NCBI RefSeq assembly: GCF_001650345.1
Contig: NZ_LVHF01000033.1
Coordinates: 868,001-932,000, forward strand
Reading direction: 5' to 3'
Length of the DNA stretch: 64,000 nucleotides
Source of the DNA: Photobacterium jeanii
Lineage (GTDB): Bacteria; Pseudomonadota; Gammaproteobacteria; Enterobacterales; Vibrionaceae
This document shows positions 1 through 8,294 of this stretch, one piece after another (within the stretch, counting starts at the first letter, position 1; each line of letters opens with the position of its first letter). The position numbers were made by a program, and so were the translations under genes. Under the pieces are notes generated by a model. That model did not search any database. It worked only from the letters and a program-made list of their open reading frames with translations, and was not told where the DNA came from.

Positions 1-1
1 G

Positions 2-571
2 TATTTTGAACGCGCGCTATATCAATTGGATGAAGCACAGCTAACCCCTGCAGCAGTGACACAGCTTGCCCGTGAGATGGAACATAAAATCCTGGGTTTA
101 GCGTGTAGTCCTCGTCCATTAATGGCTATTCCACACTTGTTATCTGACGAAGCTGCTTGTTCTTATCAAGGTTACTTGCTTGCCAATATGGCGGTTTATC
201 AGACTCGTGCTTACTTCACCGAAAAATTTGGTTACTTGACGGATAACCCTGAAATTGGACCGCTATTGGCGGAGCATTATTGGCATAAAGGTAATAGTGT
301 GACTCATAGCGCGACAATCGAGAGTCTCACTGGTGAAGGCTTTAATGCTAAATACTTGGCTGATGAATGTAATTTATCTGCAGAACAAGCGTGGCGAGCC
401 GAGCAAGACAAGATCGCTGCTTTAGCTGGACGAGAACGAGCAGAGATTGCTTCATTAAACGCAAGTATTGCTGTTGTTGATGGTGCCAAAGTGCTAGCCG
501 AAAACACGCAGTCTGATGAAGCGCTTTGTGTTGATTTCGAATGCTATATTCAAACGACTTACGGACGTTAA
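2..571 (+). CDS. C-terminal part of an M3-family oligopeptidase (cut by window start)
   Basis: The reading frame is already open at the window edge, so only the last 189 residues are visible. They are helical and resemble the C-terminal domain of M3 zinc metallopeptidases (oligoendopeptidase/PepF-like), which cleave short peptides in the cytoplasm. The stretch around GYLLANMAVYQTRAYF and a following EHYWHKGN segment is the part I recognise. The HExxH zinc motif should lie upstream, outside the window, and cannot be confirmed. A TTG at 26 could be called as a start but the frame continues upstream of it, so it is not the true start. Family call is from memory and moderately sure. Confidence 0.6.
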   Translation, partial: YFERALYQLDEAQLTPAAVTQLAREMEHKILGLACSPRPLMAIPHLLSDEAACSYQGYLLANMAVYQTRAYFTEKFGYLTDNPEIGPLLAEHYWHKGNSVTHSATIESLTGEGFNAKYLADECNLSAEQAWRAEQDKIAALAGRERAEIASLNASIAVVDGAKVLAENTQSDEALCVDFECYIQTTYGR

Positions 572-625
572 TCTTACCTATCTGCCTGCAGCAAGTTAGC
601 TGCAGGCAATCTTTTGGATATCTTC

Positions 626-1435
626 ATGTTTAAATTTTCAAGCCTTGCTTTTGCGCTTCCTCTTGTTACCTCAACTTTTACCTATGCAGCTACTCTGTCG
701 TCGGAATTTGAGCCTCAACCCAATGCAATTTCAAGTTGTCCTGCTCAAATGTTTACGCAACAAGCCGTGGTTTTTGACGCAGTAACTCTTTGTGCGACTA
801 GTAAAGTGAGCTTGGATAAACTTAAGCATGCCGCGAATGTAACAGCCAAATGGCTAGATAATGATGAAGATGGCTTAGTTGATGAGCCAAAAATCCTTGA
901 TGCTCTTCGCGCAAATAAAGCCTTGTTAGCTATGAGCGAGAGAGGTTTCTCTCAAGCTGCTTTTGAACGCCTAGAGCCAGAGCTAGAAAATAGAGTAGGG
1001 CAAGATCTTGCGGTGTTTGAAACTGCGCCAGTGGGTGAACGTGATGCATCACAAGAAGAGATTCATCATTTAATTGTTAATGCAGGTTGGCAAACACTTT
1101 ACCCTCACGTGTTTAGTGATAACAGAGCAAAAGCCAGTTTGTTGTATCAGCAGTGGCAACAGGCAGAAGCTAAAGGGTACTACGCGTATGACGATCCAAC
1201 TTGTGATGATAGTTGCAAGACAATTGAGTTTTTCTATTTGGCGACTGCGGCATATTTAGGTTCAGAGGCTGATTTGTACTCAGATGAAATGCGACTTAAG
1301 AATAGAGTCGAACTGTCGAAAGGCTTACCTGAGATGATCACAATTATTGAGTCTGACGATTATCATTATCCAAAACAGGTTTGGCCTGATGGTCATTACT
1401 CTCATCAGCAAGCGATTCGTTATACGACTCAGTAA
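626..1435 (+). CDS. Secreted protein with an EF-hand-like calcium loop, unknown function
   Basis: The ATG at 626 gives a clear Sec signal peptide (MFKFSSLAFALPLVTSTFTYA) and is preferred to an in-frame TTG at 614. The mature protein is about 250 residues. Near residue 79 it carries DNDEDGLVDEPK, which fits the D-x-D-x-D-G-x-x-D pattern of an EF-hand or dockerin-type Ca2+ loop. Further on it has a CDDSC pair suited to a disulfide. I do not recognise the family. It is probably periplasmic or exported and calcium-binding; this is inferred from the loop. It stands alone, followed by a convergent gene with a shared terminator. Confidence 0.6.
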   Translation: MFKFSSLAFALPLVTSTFTYAATLSSEFEPQPNAISSCPAQMFTQQAVVFDAVTLCATSKVSLDKLKHAANVTAKWLDNDEDGLVDEPKILDALRANKALLAMSERGFSQAAFERLEPELENRVGQDLAVFETAPVGERDASQEEIHHLIVNAGWQTLYPHVFSDNRAKASLLYQQWQQAEAKGYYAYDDPTCDDSCKTIEFFYLATAAYLGSEADLYSDEMRLKNRVELSKGLPEMITIIESDDYHYPKQVWPDGHYSHQQAIRYTTQ

Positions 1436-1465
1436 AGTGGAGTGTGTTTTAGATTGGGAATAAAA

Positions 1466-1489
1466 AAGCGGAGCCAAAAGGCCCCGCTT
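1466..1489 (-). terminator. Intrinsic terminator of the DUF3010 gene
   Basis: AAGCGGAGCC and GGCCCCGCTT flank an AAAA loop and pair with one mismatch. On the minus strand the stem is followed by TTTTTTA, so it ends the DUF3010 transcript; on the plus strand there is no T-run. Confidence 0.75.
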
Positions 1490-1516
1490 GAAAATAGTTT
1501 CGCGTATTGCGTTCAA

Positions 1517-1936
1517 TTAGCTAAGGTGTGCGAAAGCAGTAGTAAATGCCGCTTCTTGGAACTGGCGCAGACCTGTGCCACGGAAATCAACCATTAGAGG
1601 TGTGCGTTTCAGTGCTTGTTTGATGTCTGTCGAGCTCATGAATTGAACGTCAAGACCATCGATCAGCTGGATTGCTGATTCAAGCTTGAAGCCAATTGCG
1701 CTGCCTGCAAATTTACCACGTGTTTCACGAGTACGGATAACCACACGATCCACTTGGTAATCATCAAGTAGTTTTTTAAATGCGAATTGGAAATCGCGCA
1801 TTTCTTGGTTATCTAACGAATCCTTGATAATGAATTTTTGAGTGCGGCAATCTGGAATGTCTAACAGACCATTATTTTTGTTCATCAAACAGATAATGGC
1901 TTCGTTGCTACGTAGCTCAACAGCACAAATTTTCAT
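1517..1936 (-). CDS. DUF3010 family protein
   Basis: This 139-residue protein matches the DUF3010 family in length and character (start MKICAVELRSNEAIICLM, later RTRETRGKFAGSAIGFKLE). The fold looks like a small alpha/beta RNase H-like domain, but no biochemical function is established as far as I know. The start has a good ribosome binding site (AGGTG) seven bases upstream. It has its own promoter region, divergent from the methyltransferase-like gene at 2025, and ends at its own terminator. No signal peptide or membrane segment is seen, so it is cytoplasmic. Confidence 0.8.
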   Translation of the reverse strand: MKICAVELRSNEAIICLMNKNNGLLDIPDCRTQKFIIKDSLDNQEMRDFQFAFKKLLDDYQVDRVVIRTRETRGKFAGSAIGFKLESAIQLIDGLDVQFMSSTDIKQALKRTPLMVDFRGTGLRQFQEAAFTTAFAHLS

Positions 1937-2024
1937 GTATTCACCTATGATTTAGATCAGCCGCTCATTCTATTCAACTTTCAACGCCTTGTCAGTTGTT
2001 GAAAGTGTTCAACGGAGATTTTGT

Positions 2025-2477
2025 ATGTATTTAAAGCTGCCACCCCCATTATTAATGCTTATTACACTCGCAGCTATGTACGGTGTAGGGCAGCATTGGC
2101 CTTGGTGGCATTTTTCATTTTGGGGCAAGCAGGGGGTGATGTTGTTACTGTGTGCTTTAGGGGCTTTCTTTGGTTTGGCTGGTGTCGTGAGCTTTGCTAA
2201 GGCCAGAACAACCATTAACCCTCACAAGCCGACTAATGCGTCCACCTTAGTGACCAGCGGCATTTATCAGTATTCCCGTAATCCAATGTACCTAGGATTA
2301 GTTTTTTTCTTATTAGCAGCATGGCTGTATATGTCTGTGTTATCACCAATAGTCATGGTGATCCTGTTTGTTCTTTACATGAACCATTTCCAAATTGAAC
2401 CAGAAGAAGAAATGCTTAATTTGAAGTTCGGTGATGACTACAAACAATACTGCCAGCAAGTTAGACGGTGGTGCTGA
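2025..2477 (+). CDS. Isoprenylcysteine carboxyl methyltransferase-like membrane protein
   Basis: A 150-residue integral membrane protein with four or five hydrophobic segments. The C-terminal half carries the ICMT/PEMT signature: TSGIYQYSRNPMYLG, then a FQIEPEEEML helix and FGDDYKQYCQQVRRW. In this family those segments bind S-adenosylmethionine at the membrane face. Bacterial members methylate small or lipid substrates that are mostly unknown; prenylated proteins are not expected here. The ATG at 2025 follows GGAG at about eight bases; a TTG at 1989 gives a longer but unsupported start. It stands alone. Confidence 0.75.
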   Translation: MYLKLPPPLLMLITLAAMYGVGQHWPWWHFSFWGKQGVMLLLCALGAFFGLAGVVSFAKARTTINPHKPTNASTLVTSGIYQYSRNPMYLGLVFFLLAAWLYMSVLSPIVMVILFVLYMNHFQIEPEEEMLNLKFGDDYKQYCQQVRRWC

Positions 2478-2571
2478 GTCACAGCTGTAACCGAGCTAGA
2501 TATACCTTGCTAATGTGTCGTAGCTAAAAAATTGATTGTGTTAATTTGGATGTCTAATCTAGAAAATTTAA

Positions 2572-2587
2572 CGTGATCTAGTTCAAA
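2572..2587. promoter_or_regulatory. Candidate CRP-type binding site
   Basis: The 16-mer CGTGATCTAGTTCAAA matches the CRP consensus TGTGATCTAGATCACA at 12 of 16 positions. It lies about 190 bases before the cysteine desulfidase start, within an AT-rich region. A shorter related match, GTGATCTAGTTTG, occurs at 4679-4691 upstream of the XRE-2TM gene. Position relative to a promoter is not known. Confidence 0.35.
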
Positions 2588-2762
2588 TATAGAAATCCAT
2601 TCCCATTTAATCGTTTGGCTGGGAAATATTTTTCTTTTGATGCCGAAAATAGACTAAACATTGAAAACCTTTTTCCTCAGAAAGCACCTATATTAACCAC
2701 ATAAAAATTATGTTTATTAATAACTTATCAGCACAAGTGTGGGGTAAGTTAAATTACCAATA

Positions 2763-4064
2763 ATGTGGGTGGTTAACGTGAACAAGCATCTCTGGAACGG
2801 TTTTATTAATGTTGTTAAGCGTGAAGTAGTACCAGCTCTTGGCTGTACTGAGCCTGTTTCTGTGGCACTGAGTGCGGCGATTGCAGCTCGTCGTTTAGCG
2901 GTAACACCTGATCGTATTGAAGTTCTGGTGTCGCCTAACTTAATGAAGAACGGCATGGGTGTTGGTGTTCCGGGAACAGGTATGGTGGGTTTGCCTATCG
3001 CTGCCGCTGTTGGTGCGTTAGCGGGCGATCCTGATGCTGGGCTAGAGGTGTTGAAAAACATTACTGACAGCGATGTTGCTCAGGCAAAAGTATTGCTTGA
3101 GCAAGAACGAGTATCTGTTGGTGTCGCTTCAGTCAGCAATATTCTCTATGCTCAAGTGACGCTTCATGCTGGTGAGCGTGCAATTGCTGTGACTATTGCC
3201 GACACTCATACTCAGGTTGTTGAAATAAAAGAAAACGATCAAATTATTTTTGCCGCTGACAATCAAGCTACTTCAGATAAGCCACAACACGTAAACCCGT
3301 TCGAGCAGGCTTGCGCGCAAGATGTGTTTGAGTTCGCAACGCTTGCTCCTCTTGCTGATATTGATTTTATCGAGCAGGCATACCAATTAAACGATGCTTT
3401 ATCTCAAGAAGGCTTAACAGGTGATTACGGCCTACAAATTGGTAAAACTTTTCAGCGCAATATTGACCGTGGGTTATTAAGCCAAGATTTGATGACGGAT
3501 ATCATGCGTCGCACCTCTGCCGCTTCTGATGCGCGTATGGATGGGGCAATGAAACCGGCAATGAGTAATTCAGGTTCGGGTAACCAAGGTATTGCTGCCA
3601 CTATGCCAGTGGTTGTGGTGGCGGATCATATCAAGGCAGATCGTGAAACGTTGATCCGAGCATTGATGCTTTCTCACTTGATGGCGATTTACATTAAAAG
3701 TCACCAAAATAAATTGTCTGCACTTTGTGGTGCAACGACGGCTTCAATGGGGGCGGTTGCAGGCATGACCTGGTTATTAGGTGGTGAGTTTAGCCATATC
3801 AGCGCAGCAATCTGCAATATGATCGGCGATATCACAGGCATTATTTGTGATGGTGCGAAAACCAGTTGTGCAATGAAAGTTTCATCGTCAGCAAGCGCAG
3901 CGATTAAGGCGGCCATGATGGCTCTTGATGGTATTCGTGTGACTGGCAATGAAGGAATTGTCGATACTGATGTTGATGCGACTATCCGTCATTTGTCATC
4001 GCTGGCAAATGGGGCGATGACGCAAACCGACGTACAGATTTTAGAGATTATGGTTAGTAAATAA
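2763..4064 (+). CDS. cyuA: UPF0597 / L-cysteine desulfidase (CyuA-like)
   Basis: The 433-residue protein belongs to the UPF0597/CyuA family, related to the alpha subunit of iron-sulfur L-serine dehydratases. These enzymes split L-cysteine into pyruvate, ammonia and sulfide with an oxygen-sensitive [4Fe-4S] cluster. The family hallmark VPALGCTEPVSVALSAA lies near residue 25. Further cysteines that could bind the cluster occur in the C-terminal half (LCGATTASMG, ICNMIGDITGIICDGAKTSCAMK). The start may be ATG 2763 or GTG 2778 (MNKHLW); the latter matches the usual N-terminus better. No cyuP transporter or cyuR regulator is adjacent. A CRP-like site lies upstream. Confidence 0.85.
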   Translation: MWVVNVNKHLWNGFINVVKREVVPALGCTEPVSVALSAAIAARRLAVTPDRIEVLVSPNLMKNGMGVGVPGTGMVGLPIAAAVGALAGDPDAGLEVLKNITDSDVAQAKVLLEQERVSVGVASVSNILYAQVTLHAGERAIAVTIADTHTQVVEIKENDQIIFAADNQATSDKPQHVNPFEQACAQDVFEFATLAPLADIDFIEQAYQLNDALSQEGLTGDYGLQIGKTFQRNIDRGLLSQDLMTDIMRRTSAASDARMDGAMKPAMSNSGSGNQGIAATMPVVVVADHIKADRETLIRALMLSHLMAIYIKSHQNKLSALCGATTASMGAVAGMTWLLGGEFSHISAAICNMIGDITGIICDGAKTSCAMKVSSSASAAIKAAMMALDGIRVTGNEGIVDTDVDATIRHLSSLANGAMTQTDVQILEIMVSK

Positions 4065-4109
4065 AGTGCATTGCCTTTAATAACTGACATTGGTCGATGT
4101 AAATGAACT

Positions 4110-4145
4110 ACGGGCATGATGGTTATCTATTATGCCCGTTTTTTA
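4110..4145 (+). terminator. Terminator after the cysteine desulfidase gene
   Basis: ACGGGCAT and ATGCCCGT form an 8-bp stem around a 14-base loop and are followed by TTTTTTAG. Confidence 0.8.
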
Positions 4146-4167
4146 GTTATTGTTAACGCTGTTGGTA

Positions 4168-4545
4168 CTAGTGAGTATTAGCGTGACGTACATACTCAAG
4201 AATATCGTCGACGTCTTTTTCAGTCAGAGTGGTTTTGAATGCGGGCATGAGTCCACCTTGTCCATTGTCACCATCTAGCACTGAACTAATGAGTTCGCTT
4301 TTTAAGCCGAATGGATTTGAAACTTCCTCATAAATATTATCAGGGCTGATAGTTAAACTTGCTGCTGCAAGACCATCACCTAAACCTCGATCACCATGAC
4401 ATACCGCGCAATTCGTGTTGAATTTTACTTTGCCGTTGGCAAGGTCTGGCGCACCATATTGGTTATCACTGATAAATTTATAGCTAAATAATCCCACGCC
4501 CATCATAGCGATGGCTAACCCTGTGCCGAGAATACGCTTCTTCAT
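4168..4545 (-). CDS. Single-heme c-type cytochrome, membrane-anchored or periplasmic
   Basis: A 125-residue protein whose N-terminal hydrophobic segment (residues 5-24) acts as signal or uncleaved anchor. The heme motif CAVCH lies at about residues 47-51, followed by GDRGLGDGLAA. The axial Met candidate is in GGLMPAF near residue 100, and a C-terminal helix follows (DVDDILEYVR). This is the layout of a class I cytochrome c that carries electrons in the periplasm. The start has a strong GAGGG site. It stands alone, converging on the cysteine desulfidase gene, so its redox partner cannot be told from context. Confidence 0.85.
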   Translation of the reverse strand: MKKRILGTGLAIAMMGVGLFSYKFISDNQYGAPDLANGKVKFNTNCAVCHGDRGLGDGLAAASLTISPDNIYEEVSNPFGLKSELISSVLDGDNGQGGLMPAFKTTLTEKDVDDILEYVRHANTH

Positions 4546-4852
4546 TTATTATCCCTCTCTAACGGCAACGTCTTGCTTGATATAGTTATAGCGCAAATAT
4601 ACAGAACGTTAAACTGTAAAATCAATGCGTAATTTAAAATTGCTTTGTGAAATACGCATTTATTTCATGTTTTGTGACGTGATCTAGTTTGTATATGTTT
4701 GTGCTCTATCTTTTTAAACACTGGATAGAGTGCTAGCGTTAATTTCTAACTATCTGAAAATTAAGCAGTGTCATGCTGGTGTCGCCTTGCTGACGTGATG
4801 TGTCAGCCTGTAAATCAGTATGCTTGAGTAAACAGCAGAAGGGATGTAAATC
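4546..4852. other. Divergent promoter region between cytochrome and XRE-2TM genes
   Basis: 307 AT-rich bases without a credible gene. It must carry the promoters of both flanking genes. A GTGATCTAGTTTG element at 4679-4691 resembles one arm and centre of a CRP site. I see nothing else of note. Confidence 0.5.
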
Positions 4853-5326
4853 ATGATTGTACGGAAACTAAGACTTCAGCGTGGTTGGTCGCAAGAGCAA
4901 TTATCCCAAATGAGTGGATTGAGTATCAGAACGATACAACGTATTGAGCGAGGCCAAAAAGCGGGGTTGGAATCATTAAAGTCTTTGGCTGCTGTATTTG
5001 AAGTTCAAGTATCAGATTTACAAAAGGAGCCAGAAATGAACAACGAACAAGACATCAAACTCACCCAAGATGAGCAAGAAGCATTAGATTATGTACGTGG
5101 CATTAAAGGCTTCTACTCACACTTGCTGACCTATGTACTTGTGATAGGTATGCTATTCGCCATTAACTTGTTTACTAGCCCGGATGATATTTGGGCTTGG
5201 TGGCCTGCAATGGGCTGGGGGATAGGTTTAGCGATACAAGCCTTAAATACCTTCGACTTGGTGAATTTCTTCAATGCCGATTGGGAAAAGAAACAAGTCG
5301 AGAAGCGCCTAGGACGTAAGTTGTAA
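4853..5326 (+). CDS. XRE-family regulator fused to a 2TM membrane domain
   Basis: Residues 2-56 form a compact XRE helix-turn-helix (LRLQRGWSQEQLSQMSGLS, then RTIQRIERGQKAG). Residues 75-157 form a '2TM' domain with two membrane helices (around LLTYVLVIGMLFAINLF and WWPAMGWGIGLAIQAL) and a basic tail. Such proteins are thought to be membrane-tethered repressors, often self-regulating; the signal is unknown. The start follows AAGGGA at a good distance. Oddly, Met62 (5036) is preceded by an excellent internal ribosome site (AAAAGGAG at 5022-5029), so the 2TM part could also be made alone as a 96-residue protein. A terminator follows at 5374. Confidence 0.8.
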   Translation: MIVRKLRLQRGWSQEQLSQMSGLSIRTIQRIERGQKAGLESLKSLAAVFEVQVSDLQKEPEMNNEQDIKLTQDEQEALDYVRGIKGFYSHLLTYVLVIGMLFAINLFTSPDDIWAWWPAMGWGIGLAIQALNTFDLVNFFNADWEKKQVEKRLGRKL

Positions 5327-5373
5327 GCCTGTTAAGGGCTTCGACCCACCGACGTAGCGAATAGAATATGAGG

Positions 5374-5400
5374 AGGAGCAACAGTCATTGCTCCTTTTCT
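5374..5400 (+). terminator. Terminator after the XRE-2TM gene
   Basis: AGGAGCAA and TTGCTCCT pair around CAGTCA, followed by TTTCTT. Confidence 0.75.
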
Positions 5401-5719
5401 TAAAACAATATCGAATGCGAGAGTTGGTATACTCGCGTTTTCAGACGACTTTCACGCCCCACAAAGAATGTGTCGCTTCTGACGACATGTCGATTTCTAT
5501 CACACTAGAAAACTTCGCGAAAAATCAAAATAATAGCCCTGTTGCCAGCAAGACTACTAGTATCGATTAGCTGCTCAGTCATTTGTGCGATATCAGTAAG
5601 AAGGTCAGTCTCTTTTGTACTGAGCATAGTTAAGTAACAGTGTAAAAAGACAATATCTACTTCACTTTTTTAGTTGAGCTAGTATGATGGGGGTGTATGT
5701 TTGACGTGGAATTAATTTA
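5401..5719. other. Intergenic region upstream of the WYL regulator
   Basis: No convincing gene; a 60-codon frame here starts inside the preceding terminator and lacks a ribosome binding site. The inverted repeat TCAGT (5605-5609) / ACTGA (5619-5623), with a 9-base spacer, is a possible operator for the downstream repressor, since proteins of this type commonly regulate themselves. Confidence 0.35.
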
Positions 5720-6595
5720 ATGGCTTTATCTGTACCTATGGGGCATTACTCAAACGATAAGATCAATCGTTTTCGACTTATTGAGATCATCGCATTGTGG
5801 GAAGGGCGATTAACAACGAATCATCTTCAAAACTGTTTCGAGATTGGTCGTCAACAAGCATCAAAAGATATCAATACCTATATTACAGAGATAGCACCAA
5901 ATAATTTAGAGTACGATAAGTCCTTGAAGGGATATAAACCTTCGTCAAGTTTTGTTCCTGTTCTTACCGATGGTCGAGCTGAGGATTACTTATTACTTCT
6001 TGGGATGAATCAACGCTTGGTATCCAAAGGTAGCCATATAGGGTGGGGGTTTAATAATGTTGCGACAGTTTCTTCTCCGCCACGAAATATTAAGCCAGAG
6101 GTTATTCAGTCAATTGTTTCTGCTATCACCCATCAGCAGCGATTAGAGATTGAATATGTCTCTCTGTACAACCCAATGCCAGAGACGCGCGTTATCGCGC
6201 CGCATACATTAGTACAAACGCCTCTACGTTGGCATGTTAGAGCTTATTGCGAAAAGAATCGCCAATATCGAGACTTTGTACTAAGCCGTTTCTGTGGTGA
6301 GCCTGAATGTATTGGTAAGTCGGAACATGGCATTGCTGACGACGAAAATTGGCACTCAGTGATTGAATTAGAACTCATTGCAGATCCTCGTTTGAACGAT
6401 AAACAAAGGCAGCTTGTAGCGTTAGATTATGGCATGCAAGACAATGTTTTGATCCATAAAACATCCGTAGCTTTACTGCATTATGACTTAAGTTGCTTAA
6501 ATTTAAGTTTGTCTGAGAGTCGAGAACTACCTGAATATCAACAGTTGGCAATTAGAAATATTAACCAAATTAAAATGCAGCTAAACAATATTTAG
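5720..6595 (+). CDS. BrxR/CapW-type WYL-domain transcriptional repressor
   Basis: A 291-residue protein with the three-part BrxR/CapW plan. An N-terminal winged helix-turn-helix (residues 13-75; FRLIEIIALWEGRL, then RQQASKDINTY) is followed by a WYL domain (residues 125-200; RLEIEYVSLYNP, APHTLVQTPLRWHVRAYC, RDFVLSRF) and a C-terminal WCX-like region. In known members the HTH binds inverted repeats in promoters of phage-defence loci (BREX, CBASS) and the WYL domain senses a ligand, possibly a nucleic acid. No defence genes are visible here; only two tiny genes follow at 6632 and 6727. The start could also be Met7 (5738). Confidence 0.8.
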   Translation: MALSVPMGHYSNDKINRFRLIEIIALWEGRLTTNHLQNCFEIGRQQASKDINTYITEIAPNNLEYDKSLKGYKPSSSFVPVLTDGRAEDYLLLLGMNQRLVSKGSHIGWGFNNVATVSSPPRNIKPEVIQSIVSAITHQQRLEIEYVSLYNPMPETRVIAPHTLVQTPLRWHVRAYCEKNRQYRDFVLSRFCGEPECIGKSEHGIADDENWHSVIELELIADPRLNDKQRQLVALDYGMQDNVLIHKTSVALLHYDLSCLNLSLSESRELPEYQQLAIRNINQIKMQLNNI

Positions 6596-6631
6596 TTGTT
6601 AACTTAACAATTTGAGCCATTTATTAGTGTG

Positions 6632-6751
6632 ATGAAAAATAAATCTTGTCAGCACAGCAATGTTGTGCGTGTTAAACGTAACTTTTTTCAAAAACTTTTC
6701 TACAAAGCAATATATGAATGTAAGACATGCGGAAAACTAATAAAACTTTAA
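6632..6751 (+). CDS. 39-residue protein with a zinc-ribbon-like cysteine pair
   Basis: Starting 36 bases after the WYL gene, this frame encodes 39 residues beginning MKNKSCQHSNVV and ending CKTCGKLIKL. The spacing C6-x-H8 ... C31-x2-C34 is compatible with a small zinc knuckle, and the protein is strongly basic. No strong ribosome binding site is seen, so expression may depend on coupling to the regulator. Its 3' end overlaps the next mini-gene by 25 bases in another frame. I do not recognise a family; it could also be the 3' remnant of a longer gene. Confidence 0.4.
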   Translation: MKNKSCQHSNVVRVKRNFFQKLFYKAIYECKTCGKLIKL

Positions 6752-6882
6752 ATAATGAAAATAAGCGTCATCGTGAGCTTGTGAAGATAAAAGCGAAAGC
6801 CCATGTCAAAGCGGTAAGATTAAAATTATTAAGTGAGTTGAAAGACAATGATATTAAAGTCTTTCCTTCTCGTAGCTTTTGA
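6727..6882 (+). CDS. 51-residue basic protein, unknown
   Basis: The frame starts at an ATG inside the end of the 39-residue mini-gene and encodes a 51-residue, lysine- and arginine-rich protein. It starts MRKTNKTLNNENKRHRELV, then has a helix rich in K/A/L and ends KVFPSRSF. It is probably a single long amphipathic basic helix. The overlap would allow translational coupling with the preceding gene. No family is recognised and no clear ribosome site is visible, so the call rests on frame length and context only. Confidence 0.35.
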   Translation: MRKTNKTLNNENKRHRELVKIKAKAHVKAVRLKLLSELKDNDIKVFPSRSF

Positions 6883-7065
6883 TTATTTTAATTGCACGGC
6901 TCTTATCGTTTATTAAATAGTAAACGGCCCACAAAAATTATTCTCTTTACCACTAATGAGAAAGCAACCTCAGCTCTCGATGATAGATTTATTAAGGATC
7001 TAGTTGTTTGCATTGATTAACAATGCCGTTTGTACGAGTGTTGATCGACATTAGTGGGAGAGAGT

Positions 7066-8268
7066 ATGTCTGAGACTTCTCCGTCTGAAAAACAAGAACG
7101 AAAGCAAGATACGTCCCTTAATGAACAAGGTATTAGTAAGCAAGGCGTCAGTAGCCAAAAAACTGATGCAAGCGAAGCGCCGAAAGAGGGGCAGAAAGAT
7201 GGACAAAGGATAAATAAAGTTCGTCGTTTCACTAACATTCTATTACTGGTGGTTTTTTCGATGCTGGTTTTTAGCATCATTTCAGATCGCATCATTCCTT
7301 TTACTGATAATGCTCGGGTGAAGGGGTATGTTGTGCCGATTAAACCAGAGGTATCTGGGCAGGTACTGAATATTTTAGTGGAGCCTAATCAGCCTGTTCT
7401 TGAAGGAGATGTGTTAGTTAATCTTAACCCTGCCGATTATGAAATTGCGGTAAAACAAGCTGAGCAGAACCTTGAAATAGCAGGGCAAAATGTAGGAGCA
7501 CAAACAGCTGCGATAGCGGCTTCGCAAGCTCGGTTAACAACAGCAAATGTTGAGCTCGAAAACAGTAAATTGCAGACCAATCGAGTGCTTGCAATGGCGA
7601 GGCGGGGTGTTGTGTCACAGTCTGATGCGGATCAGGCAAGGGCTGATCTGGCGACAGCAAAAGCGAATGTGGTCAATGCGCAGGCGGATTTAGAAAAGTC
7701 GAAACAGCAACTTGGCGCGCGAGGACAAGACAACAGCCAAATCAAAGCGGCACTGTTAGCCCTAGAACAAGCTCAGCTGAATTTAGAGCGAACAACGATT
7801 AAAGCTCCAACAGCGGGTGGCGTATCGAATTTCAGTTTATCGGAAGGTTTTTACGCATCGGCAGGGCAAGCCTTGATGACTTTTGTATCAACTGAAAGTA
7901 TTTGGATCGAAGCTTATTTTCGTGAAAACAGCCTAGGTAATATTAAAGCTGGCGATGAAGTTGAAGTCGCTTTAGATTTTGCTCCCGGTAGAGTAATTAA
8001 AGGCAAGGTAACCAGTGTTGATTGGGGGGTGGATTGGGGGCAAAACGATCAAGCCGGCAAGTTAGCACAGGCAAATAATCAAACTGGCTGGTTGAGGCAA
8101 ACTCAGATGCTGCCAATTATGATTGAGTTCGATCATCAAGAAGTCAGTGGTTTACTGCGTATTGGTGGTCAGGCTGATGTGATTGTCTACAGTGGTGACA
8201 ATACCTTCTTTAATGCTTTTGGGCGAATATGGATTCGCTTAATAAGTTTTATGTCTTACGCCCGTTAA
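7066..8268 (+). CDS. HlyD/EmrA-type membrane fusion protein
   Basis: A 400-residue periplasmic adaptor. After a hydrophilic N-terminal tail of about 50 residues comes one membrane helix (TNILLLVVFSMLVFSIIS), then a biotinyl-lipoyl-like domain (VVPIKPEVSGQVLNILVEPN). A long coiled-coil hairpin rich in Q/A follows (residues about 125-235), then the second lipoyl half (TIKAPTAGGVSNFSLSEG) and a beta-barrel domain. Such proteins couple an inner-membrane pump to an outer-membrane channel. ATG 7066 is chosen because GGGAGAG lies just upstream; GTG 7054 is a longer alternative. It heads a four-gene operon; its likely partner is the DUF2955 permease directly downstream. No outer-membrane factor is encoded here. 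Confidence 0.85.
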   Translation: MSETSPSEKQERKQDTSLNEQGISKQGVSSQKTDASEAPKEGQKDGQRINKVRRFTNILLLVVFSMLVFSIISDRIIPFTDNARVKGYVVPIKPEVSGQVLNILVEPNQPVLEGDVLVNLNPADYEIAVKQAEQNLEIAGQNVGAQTAAIAASQARLTTANVELENSKLQTNRVLAMARRGVVSQSDADQARADLATAKANVVNAQADLEKSKQQLGARGQDNSQIKAALLALEQAQLNLERTTIKAPTAGGVSNFSLSEGFYASAGQALMTFVSTESIWIEAYFRENSLGNIKAGDEVEVALDFAPGRVIKGKVTSVDWGVDWGQNDQAGKLAQANNQTGWLRQTQMLPIMIEFDHQEVSGLLRIGGQADVIVYSGDNTFFNAFGRIWIRLISFMSYAR

Positions 8269-8294
8269 GTGTTTAGCCAGCGATGGGTTTACGG

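Noticed and set aside
5388..5570. 60-codon open frame between the XRE-2TM and WYL genes
   Set aside because: Starts with TTG inside the preceding terminator hairpin, has no ribosome binding site and no protein-like character.
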